From: CBFGWV01 sp965652545
GTDB lineage: Bacteria > Pseudomonadota > Gammaproteobacteria > Competibacterales > Competibacteraceae
DNA: 44,208 bases
Assembly: GCA_965652545.1 (NCBI GenBank)
Contig: CBFGWV010000013.1
Location: 1 to 44,208, forward strand
Direction: 5' to 3'
Shown: one piece after another, positions 34,590 to 41,931 of the stretch
Position numbering within the stretch: position 1 is the stretch's first letter
Layout of the letters: each line of letters begins with the position of its first letter
Translations under genes and position numbers: made by a program
Notes under the pieces: generated by a model
Told to the model about the DNA's origin: nothing
The model's input: only the letters and a program-made list of their open reading frames with translations
Database searches by the model: none

Positions 34590-35395
34590 CAGTCCGCCCC
34601 GCCGCGCGCGATCGGGGCCGCAGCCCGCGCCAACACGTGCTGGATGGACGGACGTAGCTGGTCGTCGAAGTCCACGGCCAACAACTCCGCGGCGTAGGCG
34701 TCCAACTCGTGACGGTGGGTTTCGAGCCGTTGCGCGCCGCCATGCAGTGCGGTGAAGGCGGCGACGACGGCGTCGTGGCCGTGCCACCGTCGCGGCCCTG
34801 GTGGGGGGTGGCCGTCGGCGACCGCGGCCAGTGCCGCGCCGAGTTGGTCGTGTCGTCGGTCGATCTGGCGACCGACCCACAGCCCGGCGCTGATCGCCGC
34901 GATTACGGCGATCAGCGCAACAGCCACAGCGACTTGTCGGCGGACCGCGCCGGCCCCGCCGACCAGGGCCACGGGACGTATCGTGACATCGATCCGCGCC
35001 AGGGTGTCTTCACCGACCTCGACCGGGGCGCTCAGCGTGTCATCACCGGGTCCGCTTTGCGCGGTACCCAGCGTTCGGCCCTGGGCATCGACCAGCGTGA
35101 TCCGGGCGATGCCCCGGGTCTGCGCCAGGGCTTCGCCGAGGTGGGCATCGATACCCGGCAACTCGTCCAGTGGAATACCGTAGCGAGCGGCGCGCGCATA
35201 GCGTTGTGCCAGCGAGCGGGCGAGGCTGTCGCCCACCAGCGCCATATCCTCTCGTGCGCTATCGGCCATGCGCTGCTCGAACGCCGCGATCAGCACGGCG
35301 GCCCCGCCGCCACCGAGCACGCTCACGATGAGCGCGGTGATCAGCGCGCAGGCCACGGCACCGCGATGTCGGGCATAAGAACCCTCAGCCCACAT
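34589..35395 (-). CDS. Membrane sensor paralogue B (Cache-like, no output domain)
   Basis: This is a 268-residue protein with a membrane segment at about 13-38, a periplasmic domain (about 40-145), a second segment (about 152-175) and a HAMP-like, helical cytoplasmic tail but no catalytic domain. The periplasmic part has GIPLDEL at 73-79 and AQGR at 104-107. The spacing from the first Gly to the second (33 residues) is identical to that in the sensors at 35385, 36238 and 36891. The ATG has AAGGA 8-9 nt upstream. It overlaps sensor C by 11 bp and the phosphatase by one base. It probably modulates SpoIIE activity through the membrane (inference). Confidence 0.72.
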   Translation of the reverse strand: MWAEGSYARHRGAVACALITALIVSVLGGGGAAVLIAAFEQRMADSAREDMALVGDSLARSLAQRYARAARYGIPLDELPGIDAHLGEALAQTRGIARITLVDAQGRTLGTAQSGPGDDTLSAPVEVGEDTLARIDVTIRPVALVGGAGAVRRQVAVAVALIAVIAAISAGLWVGRQIDRRHDQLGAALAAVADGHPPPGPRRWHGHDAVVAAFTALHGGAQRLETHRHELDAYAAELLAVDFDDQLRPSIQHVLARAAAPIARGGAD

Positions 35396-36128
35396 CGTCC
35401 ATTTCCTTGAGCTGTTGCATGCCCGCTTCGATCGCCGCCTCGCGTCGTTGCCATTGCTCGCGCACGGCGGCGGCGGCGCGCGTCAGCGGGCTGGTCGCGG
35501 GTGTCGGCTCTCCATCGAGGATTGCGGCGACCTGACGGAACGGGACCGTCAGGCGGCGGGCGAACAGGCGCGTGGCAATGATTGCGAGTACGGTGGTGAT
35601 GACGATCAGCGCAAGCAGCTTCCAGCCCAAGGTCATGGCCCATTGACGCGAGCGCCCGGTTTGCTGCTCGTCCGAAACCGTCACCGCCAGCGCGCCGGCC
35701 GTCTCGCCGATATTGTTCTCGAAGCGCAGCCCGAAAACGGTCTCGTCCCGTTGCACCAGGCGCCACAGACCGGCGGTGGCCAGTTGGGCCGTCCACGCGT
35801 CGGGGACCGGCTCGTCCAGCGCGCCGCTGTCGGTGCTGTACAGGGGACGGCCGTCGGCGGCGAACACATCGATGGCCAGAACGGAGGGGTCGGCCGCCCG
35901 CTCGCGCTCGATCTGCGGTTGCATTGTGCTGAGTTGGTCCAGGCCCAAGCCGATGGCCAGGTTGGTTTCCACGGTGGTGTGCAGGCTGCCCAGCAGATGG
36001 GAGACCCGTGCCTGCTCGAGTGCGGCGTTGATGCGCGTGCCGGCGTGATAAGTGATTGCGGCTGCCGACCCGATACCGGCCATGACGGCGACCACCAGTA
36101 CGATCGTCAATCTCCCCGCAACAGTCAT
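35385..36128 (-). CDS. Membrane sensor paralogue C (Cache-like, no output domain)
   Basis: This is a 247-residue protein with membrane segments at about 8-28 and 178-200 and a periplasmic domain between them. It has GLGLDQL from Gly60 and ADGR at 91-94, then a YSTD segment. A HAMP-like helix (RRLTVPFRQVAAIL) follows the second segment and the protein ends in a charged helix. There is no kinase, GGDEF, methyl-acceptor or phosphatase domain. The start is the ATG at 36128 (with GAAGGT upstream); a longer frame to 36299 would run into the divergent gene. It is the first gene of the leftward sensor-phosphatase operon. Confidence 0.72.
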   Translation of the reverse strand: MTVAGRLTIVLVVAVMAGIGSAAAITYHAGTRINAALEQARVSHLLGSLHTTVETNLAIGLGLDQLSTMQPQIERERAADPSVLAIDVFAADGRPLYSTDSGALDEPVPDAWTAQLATAGLWRLVQRDETVFGLRFENNIGETAGALAVTVSDEQQTGRSRQWAMTLGWKLLALIVITTVLAIIATRLFARRLTVPFRQVAAILDGEPTPATSPLTRAAAAVREQWQRREAAIEAGMQQLKEMDDVG

Positions 36129-36237
36129 GGTACCTTCGAAGTTCTGTGACCGCGGCACCAGGTGCCGTGGCCGGGAGTCTGCAATCATAGCTGAAGCGAC
36201 CGCTAAGGACGGGCGGCGGGTCGGCGCCGAGGGGGCG
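36129..36237. promoter_or_regulatory. Divergent promoter gap between sensor operons
   Basis: These 109 bp separate sensors C and D, which face outwards. The gap presumably holds promoters for both operons. I see no strong palindrome or clear -35/-10 pair. Confidence 0.35.
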
Positions 36238-36882
36238 ATGCGCGCAATACTTCCGTTGGTCATGGTGTTCGCCACGATCGTAAGCGGCTGTGTCGGCATG
36301 GGCGCCTATTTCGCCTATGCCGCCCTGCGCGCCGATCATCGGGTGATCCTCGAGGACCGGCTGGCCCTCGCGACCGACCGGGTTGCCGGTACCGCGCGCC
36401 TGTCGCTGTCGCTGGGCATCAGCCTGTCTGAACAGGCCACATTGGTGCCGCTGCTGCGGCGCGAGGCCAGGCTGGAGCCCTTGGCACGCGCCGTCGACGT
36501 CCTGGATGCCGACGGACGCATCATCTTCAGCAGCGATCCGCGGCGGGTGGGCGGTCGGCCGCAAACGGCGGACGGCGTGCCGGTGGCCAGCCCCATCGGC
36601 AACGACATCGGCGATCAACTCGGGCAGGTCGTGCTGTATTACGACCCGGCGCCTGTCGCCGCCACGGTCGATGCCTTGTGGACCGAGCTCATGCCCCTGG
36701 CCATCGCGACGGTCAGCGGCGCCGGCATCGTGACCCTGATCCTGGGCATGCTCGCCGCCGGGCGGCTGCGCCGCGATGCCGCGCGTGCGGCGGACCTGGC
36801 CACCTGGCCAGCGGCGGCGCGACGGCGGGCCGTGGAGGCCGAGGCGGCGCTGGATGGTATCGCGCATCGTCTGGGAGGCTGA
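36238..36882 (+). CDS. Membrane sensor paralogue D (Cache-like, no output domain)
   Basis: This is a 214-residue protein with membrane segments at about 8-30 and 158-182 and a periplasmic part between them carrying GISLSEQ from Gly60, P81, VDVLDADGR ending at Arg94 and FSSD. These occupy the same residue positions as in sensor C (Gly60, Pro81, ADGR 91-94, Ser98, Asp100). A short cytoplasmic tail has no recognisable output domain. The chosen ATG at 36238 is preceded by GAGGGGGC, tightly spaced. An upstream in-frame start at 36052 is unlikely because it would overlap the divergent gene. The next gene starts 8 bp downstream. Confidence 0.68.
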   Translation: MRAILPLVMVFATIVSGCVGMGAYFAYAALRADHRVILEDRLALATDRVAGTARLSLSLGISLSEQATLVPLLRREARLEPLARAVDVLDADGRIIFSSDPRRVGGRPQTADGVPVASPIGNDIGDQLGQVVLYYDPAPVAATVDALWTELMPLAIATVSGAGIVTLILGMLAAGRLRRDAARAADLATWPAAARRRAVEAEAALDGIAHRLGG

Positions 36883-36890
36883 CGGACGCA

Positions 36891-38855
36891 ATGAGTTTTC
36901 GCATCGTTATCTCCAGTCTCGTGGTTGTGGTTTTGTGCCTTGCCCTCGCGGTTACCGGCTGGGGTACCGTACGCGCGGCCGAGCGCTTCCTGGTGCCGGA
37001 GATCCAGGCCAAGGCGCGGTCGGTCGCCTTATCGGCAAGCGCCCTGGTCGAGCGCGCCCTGGCCGTGGGCGTGCCGCTGGATGCGCTGGTCGGGGTGGAC
37101 GACTATTTCTATGCCTTGCGGGGGGGCAACCCCGATATTGCCGGGCTGACCCTGCAAACGGCTCGCGGCGAGATCCTGGCGAGTGCCGGTGCGGCACCTG
37201 CGGCCGCGCAGAGCGTGCGCATACCGGTGCGCCTGGATGGGGTCGATGTGGCGGCCGTGCACGTTGCGATCGATCCGGCGGTCATCAGCAAGCGGATCAC
37301 CACGTTGCTGGTCGATGTGGCATTCATCGGCATCGTTGCGGTGCTGATCGCGCTGGAGCTGGTTGTGTTGGTCATCGGCGGCCGGCGCAGCGCACTGCTT
37401 ACGGCGCTGGAACGGCGGCTTGGCGCCTTGCGCCATGGCGACCTCGGTCGTCATGCGCCGCCTGCGGGAGCACCCACTGAACAGATCAGCGCCATGGATG
37501 CACCGCTGTCGCGGCTGCACGCACGCTATGCGGCGTTGACCAGCCGGGCCTCCCGGCAGGGCGACGAGGCGGCCCTGGCCGAGCTCGCCGATTTGGGGCA
37601 GCGCACCGGGCTGGGGGTCACGCGTGCCGGTGAGAGCCTCGCGGCCACATTGATCCGCCCGGCGCTGTTCCTGTTCATGCTGGCTGAGGAGCTCACGCGG
37701 CCATTCCTGCCGCGCTATGTCGAGCAACTCGCCGGCGATGGAATGGCGTTCAGCGTCGATGTGGCCATCAGTCTGCCTATCGTCGCGTTCATGGCGGTCG
37801 TGGCGCTATGCCAGGTGCCGTTCGCCGGCTTGTCCGAGCGTCTCGGACGGCGGCGGGGGTTTCTGATCGGCGGTGCATTGGCCGCGGTAGGCTACGCGCT
37901 TGCGGCATGGACGGGCGACTACACGGTGTTTATCACTGCCCGCATGGCCTCGGCATTGGGTTATGCCTTGGTGTTCGTTTCCGCGCAGGGCCATGTGGTG
38001 GACCATTCGCGGCCCGATCAGCGTGCCCAGGGGCTGGCAGTGTTCGTGCGCGCCATCATGGTCGCCGCGCTGTGCGGGCCGCCGCTGGGCGGATTGCTGG
38101 CGGACCGGGTGGGCGATGCCGGTGCCTTCCTGGTGTCCGCGGGTGTGGCGCTGCTGGCGGTAGTGGTCGCTGCCGCGACCCTGCCGGCGGGACGTGCAGC
38201 GCGCGGCGCCAAGACGGGGTTGGGGTTTGCCGATGTCGGCGCAGCCCTGCGGGTGCCGCGGCTGACCGCATTGCTCCTGGGCTGCGCCTTGCCGGCCAAG
38301 TTCCTGCTGGCGGCGCTGACGTTCTATCTGTTGCCGGTGGAGCTGCTGCACCAGGGCTACGGGGCCGCGGAAATCGGCCGTCTGCAGATGATCTACCCCA
38401 TCATCATGGTGCTGGCGGTACCGGTGTTTGCGGCCCTGGCCGACCGGTTGCACGCATCCACGGCGTTTGTGGCAACGGGTGGGTTGATTGCCGGTGGCGG
38501 GGCGTTGCTGCTGGCCCCGTTGGGTGCCGCCCCGATGACGCTGGGCGTCGTGCTGTTGCTACTGGGCGTGGGGCAGGCCATGTCGATCGCGCCGCAGTCC
38601 GCGCTGGTCGCCGATATCGCCGGCCGCATGCCGGGCGGTCGTACAGCCGCCGTGCTCGGTGTGTTCCGCCTGGTCGAGCGCTCTGGCAACGCGGCCGGGC
38701 CGGCCGTCGCCGGTGTGTTGTTGGCCGTCGTCGGCTTTGCCGGCGCATTGGCCGCGACCGGCGCCATGGTGGTCATCGGTGCGGCGGCATTTGCAGTGTC
38801 GGCGCGACGGGGGCAAGGCCGCGATGCCCTCCCGCGTGCACCCGGCCACCCGTAG
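36891..38855 (+). CDS. Sensor-MFS fusion: Cache-like periplasmic sensor plus major facilitator
   Basis: This 654-residue protein joins two parts. Residues 1-250 form a two-segment sensor like its neighbours: membrane segment 6-27, periplasmic GVPLDAL from Gly60, ARGE at 91-94, membrane segment about 140-164, then a HAMP-like helical linker. Residues about 255-650 form a complete twelve-segment MFS transporter with the motif-A loop GLSERLGRRRGFLIGG, then GHVVDHSRPDQRAQG and a second-half loop ADRLHASTAF. No stop or frameshift separates the parts. A transporter whose activity is set by its own periplasmic sensor is the simplest reading (inference). It follows sensor D by 8 bp. Confidence 0.85.
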   Translation: MSFRIVISSLVVVVLCLALAVTGWGTVRAAERFLVPEIQAKARSVALSASALVERALAVGVPLDALVGVDDYFYALRGGNPDIAGLTLQTARGEILASAGAAPAAAQSVRIPVRLDGVDVAAVHVAIDPAVISKRITTLLVDVAFIGIVAVLIALELVVLVIGGRRSALLTALERRLGALRHGDLGRHAPPAGAPTEQISAMDAPLSRLHARYAALTSRASRQGDEAALAELADLGQRTGLGVTRAGESLAATLIRPALFLFMLAEELTRPFLPRYVEQLAGDGMAFSVDVAISLPIVAFMAVVALCQVPFAGLSERLGRRRGFLIGGALAAVGYALAAWTGDYTVFITARMASALGYALVFVSAQGHVVDHSRPDQRAQGLAVFVRAIMVAALCGPPLGGLLADRVGDAGAFLVSAGVALLAVVVAAATLPAGRAARGAKTGLGFADVGAALRVPRLTALLLGCALPAKFLLAALTFYLLPVELLHQGYGAAEIGRLQMIYPIIMVLAVPVFAALADRLHASTAFVATGGLIAGGGALLLAPLGAAPMTLGVVLLLLGVGQAMSIAPQSALVADIAGRMPGGRTAAVLGVFRLVERSGNAAGPAVAGVLLAVVGFAGALAATGAMVVIGAAAFAVSARRGQGRDALPRAPGHP

Positions 38856-38910
38856 AAGCCCACCCGAAATGCGCGATCGGCTCAGGAACGGCACCAAACC
38901 ATGATCGCAG

Positions 38911-40005
38911 CTAAGGCCCCAGGTAGTGTCGCAGCGCGCGGCTGGCGGTTGCCGTCAGCAGCACGTTGGGCGCGATGCCCGCGGCGGCGGCGACCGTTTC
39001 CAGGCGTTGCCGTTGCCCATAGATTTCCGCACGCACCCCGGGCCGGGCGAGGCCATCGGGCAGGTCGGTAACGTCCACCGACACCAACCCCATGGCCAGG
39101 CCGCCGACGATGGGTGCGTGGTGGCCGTCGATGACGACCGAACCGGCGCCGGCGAGCCCCGGCGGCAGGCCGTCGCCGTAGCCGATGGCCAGCGTGGCCA
39201 GGCGACGGGGTGAAGGGGTGCGGTACAGGCTGCGGTAACCCACCTCGACCCCGGCGGCGACGTGGCTGACGTGCAGGATCGGCGCGCTGAGCGTGGCCAC
39301 AGGCTCCAGCGGCTGAGGCCGGGCGGGGGTGGTGTCCACACCGTAGAGCGCGCTGCCGCAGCGGGCGTGGTCGAAATGCCAGTCCGCGGCCGAGAATACG
39401 CTGGAGGAAGCCGCAAGGCTCAGGGGCGCGGCCGGCAGCCGCGCCGTCCAGGCGAGGAAGCGCCGCCGCTGGCGGGTGTTCTGCCGGGCCTCGGGCCGGT
39501 CATAGCGGGCCAGGTGCGTGACCCAGGCAATGACCGTCAGGCCATCGAGCAGGCGCGGGTTTGCGACGATGCGCGCCACCGCGGCCTTGTTCAGCCCCAG
39601 GCGGGTGAGGCCGGTATCCAGTTGAATGGCCACTGGCCGCGGCGTCGGCGCTTGGTGGGCCGCCCGCAGCGCAGCGATTTGTTCCAGACTCGCCAGCGCC
39701 GGCACGATGCCTTGCGCCAGCGTCGCGGGCGCGCCGCAGAACCCGTTGAGGACGAACAGCCGGCTGTCGGGTAGCAAGGGTTTGAGCGCAAGCGCCTCGT
39801 CCAGATGCGATACCCAGAAGTCCCGGCAGCCCAGGGCGTGAAGCAGCGGGGCGATCTGCGCGGCGCCCAGTCCGTAGGCGTCGTACTTGACTACTGCACC
39901 CAGCGTCGTGCCGGTGTACCTGTCGCGTACGGTGGCCCAGTTGCGGGCAATCACGGCCAGGTCCACGGTGAGCACGGCCCGGTCGACCGGCATCGGCTGG
40001 ATCAT
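38911..40005 (-). CDS. alr: Alanine racemase
   Basis: This is a 364-residue PLP-dependent racemase of fold type III. The Schiff-base lysine lies in GAVVKYDAYGLG, which matches the usual VVKANAYGHG except for the Tyr-Asp pair. The C-terminal domain has VGYRSLYRT (catalytic Tyr region), LAIGYGDGLPPG and MGLVSVDVTDLP. It supplies D-alanine for peptidoglycan, or racemises another amino acid given the unusual KYDAYGLG. The ATG overlaps the acetyltransferase stop (ATGA), so it is the last gene of a leftward SBP-GNAT-racemase operon. It converges on the sensor-MFS gene with a 55-bp gap. Confidence 0.9.
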   Translation of the reverse strand: MIQPMPVDRAVLTVDLAVIARNWATVRDRYTGTTLGAVVKYDAYGLGAAQIAPLLHALGCRDFWVSHLDEALALKPLLPDSRLFVLNGFCGAPATLAQGIVPALASLEQIAALRAAHQAPTPRPVAIQLDTGLTRLGLNKAAVARIVANPRLLDGLTVIAWVTHLARYDRPEARQNTRQRRRFLAWTARLPAAPLSLAASSSVFSAADWHFDHARCGSALYGVDTTPARPQPLEPVATLSAPILHVSHVAAGVEVGYRSLYRTPSPRRLATLAIGYGDGLPPGLAGAGSVVIDGHHAPIVGGLAMGLVSVDVTDLPDGLARPGVRAEIYGQRQRLETVAAAAGIAPNVLLTATASRALRHYLGP

Positions 40006-40673
40006 CCGCGTGTGTCCGCCGAAGGTGCGAACACGATGACGGGTTGCCCGCCGCTGGCGCGCGAGGCAACCCCTTCCCAGCCGCGCGCCAGCAGCTCGCG
40101 CTGCCGGTCGAGGTCGTTGACGTTCACGAGCACGTCCTCGCCGGTGGTCAGGGGCTCGCCAGTGCGCACCATCAGGTAACGGGTGAGGCCACCGTAGCGG
40201 GTCACGATGGCGCGGATCGTGAAGCCCGCGGCCAGCAGATTGGTCCAACTGGGCAGGTTCAGTGGCGCGGCGGTGGAGAACAGCAGGGGGATGCCGGCCG
40301 CCGCTGCGACCCGAGCGGCGATCAGGCGGCGTTGCAGCCCGCGTCCGCGATACGCCGGGTCCACGGCGGCGCCGGCGAGCTTGGCGATCGCCCCCGCCTG
40401 CGCGAGGCCGAGTGCCGGCCGCGGATCGTCCGTCGGCAGCAGGTCGAATTGCAGGATGCCGTAGGCCACCAAGTCATCCTCGAAAACGCCGAACGCACGT
40501 CCGCGCCCGCCGAGAATGCCGGCGAAGAAGTCCCGGCTCTCCGGCTTGACGATCTCGGGACGAACCTCTCGCCCCATGGATCGCCGATGCAAGACCTCGA
40601 TGGCGTCCAGATCGTCCGTGGTCAGTTCCCGCCAGCACAGGCCATCCCCCCCGGGGGCTTGTGTCGGATTCAC
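40002..40673 (-). CDS. GNAT-family N-acetyltransferase
   Basis: This 223-residue GNAT protein has the acetyl-CoA-binding loop as DPAYRGRGLQRRLIAARVAAAAG (R/Q-x-x-G-x-G/A) near residues 108-130 and an N-terminal ELTTDDLDAIEVLHRRS. The C-terminal third is longer than a minimal GNAT and carries GLTRYLMVRTGE. The acceptor is unknown; amino acid or cell-wall substrates are possible because alr is next to it. The GTG start overlaps the binding-protein stop (GTGA), indicating coupled translation. Confidence 0.87.
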   Translation of the reverse strand: MNPTQAPGGDGLCWRELTTDDLDAIEVLHRRSMGREVRPEIVKPESRDFFAGILGGRGRAFGVFEDDLVAYGILQFDLLPTDDPRPALGLAQAGAIAKLAGAAVDPAYRGRGLQRRLIAARVAAAAGIPLLFSTAAPLNLPSWTNLLAAGFTIRAIVTRYGGLTRYLMVRTGEPLTTGEDVLVNVNDLDRQRELLARGWEGVASRASGGQPVIVFAPSADTRG

Positions 40674-41683
40674 CCGGTGATCACCTCGGCGTAGTCGAGC
40701 ATGGAAATGGGCGGGTAGGCGCCCAGGGCCTTGGCCACCGGCATGTTGATGATGAGCGAGAAACGCTTGAGGGTTTCTATGGGGATATCGGCCGGCGCGG
40801 TGCCGTTGACCAGGATATCCACGGCCTTTTGCCCGGCGAGTTGACCGACGGAGTGGTAGCGGCTGACCAGGCCCACCAATGCGCCGCCGTCGCGAATGGC
40901 CAACTCGGCCGCGCCGAAGGTCGGCAGCCCCGCGGCCAGGGCCGCCGGGGTGACGATGTCGTACAACGTGCCGAGAAAGGTGTCCGGCAGCAGGTACATC
41001 CAGTCGGCACCGGCCTCGGCGATGGCTGCCACCTTGGCGCCCACGCCGATATCGGTCGGGCGTCCGCCGGCATCCAGCTCGAAGGTCTGTTCGATGAGTG
41101 CGGCACCGGAGGCGTTGCAGAACGCGCGCACCTCCTCGACGATGGCGACCGAGTTCTGTTCGCTGGGCGTGTACAGCACGCCGACCTTGGTGAACGGCTT
41201 GTAGGCGTGCATGGCCCGCATCTGCACGTCCGTCGGCACCACGTGGACGGCACCGGTGACGTTACGGCCGGATGATGCGAACTCCGGTGCGATACCCACT
41301 TGGACGGGGGCCGAGACCAGTGCGAAGACGACCGGAATATCCCTGACGAAGCGAGACGGGTCGGGGGCATCGTAGCGGCCGACCACCTCCAGGGTGATGG
41401 ACGTGCCCCAGGTGTAGATCAGGTCGGGTTTGAGCGCTGGCAGCTCGGCAAGAACGCCGCGTACGGTGGCGATATCACGATTGGCGTCGCGGTGGATGAT
41501 CTGCGCATCCAGGCCGGCGGCGGCGAGGTAGTCGCGAAACCCGCGCTCGACATCGGTCTCGCCGCGATAGGTGAGCATGAGGATGCGCGGGCGCTGCGAG
41601 CCTTCGGCTGCGAATACGCCGGCGGGTAGCACAGACCCTGCCCCCAGACCCAGCGCCGCACGCAGCAGATCCCGACGTTTCAT
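40670..41683 (-). CDS. Periplasmic ABC-type substrate-binding protein (PF04392-like), orphan
   Basis: This is a 337-residue binding protein. The signal peptide contains RRDLLRAALGLG and could be Tat-type (twin arginine) or Sec, ending around VFAAEG. The mature part fits the ABC substrate-binding family PF04392 (TrpX-like): PRILMLTYRGETDVERGF, DLIYTWGTSIT, VGVLYTPSEQNS, then a second-lobe VVPTDVQMRAM. No permease or ATPase gene is adjacent, so it is orphan here. With the sensor array and SulP transporter flanking its operon, it could present a ligand to a sensor (inference). The start is the ATG at 41683, with GGGGGCG upstream. Confidence 0.85.
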   Translation of the reverse strand: MKRRDLLRAALGLGAGSVLPAGVFAAEGSQRPRILMLTYRGETDVERGFRDYLAAAGLDAQIIHRDANRDIATVRGVLAELPALKPDLIYTWGTSITLEVVGRYDAPDPSRFVRDIPVVFALVSAPVQVGIAPEFASSGRNVTGAVHVVPTDVQMRAMHAYKPFTKVGVLYTPSEQNSVAIVEEVRAFCNASGAALIEQTFELDAGGRPTDIGVGAKVAAIAEAGADWMYLLPDTFLGTLYDIVTPAALAAGLPTFGAAELAIRDGGALVGLVSRYHSVGQLAGQKAVDILVNGTAPADIPIETLKRFSLIINMPVAKALGAYPPISMLDYAEVITG

Positions 41684-41931
41684 GCATCGCCCCCAAAAAT
41701 GCCGTGGCGGCCAGGTGGCCCGCACGGAAGTCCCTCGCATAGTGCCACCGGCGCAGGGCGTGCCGTCAACCATCGGTGGAATCGCGCAGGCGGCGGCAGC
41801 CGTGCTTGCGCTCGGTGGGAGGTGCTGACTAGAGTCTGTTCACTACGGGGGGCGCGTCCAGGGCTATACGCGGCCAGGCACTCATAAGACCTGCGGCTTT
41901 TTTCGCCGCGCATCGTTCGGGGCAGACACCA
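41684..41931. promoter_or_regulatory. Divergent gap between SBP operon and SulP gene, with short stem-loop
   Basis: These 248 bp contain no credible gene. A short hairpin GCGGC-TTTTTTC-GCCGC lies at 41893-41909, about 22 bp before the SulP TTG start. It lacks a following U-tract, so it is not a typical terminator and could affect translation initiation. No clear promoter pair was seen. Confidence 0.35.

Noticed and set aside
35341..36891. A 516-codon leftward frame across three sensor genes
   Set aside because: It overlaps both sensor operons and has an Arg-rich, domain-free translation. The membrane sensors on the other frames are better supported by their conserved residue register.
41893..41909. 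Rho-independent terminator before the SulP gene
   Set aside because: The stem-loop has its T-run in the loop, not after the stem, so it does not fit an intrinsic terminator.
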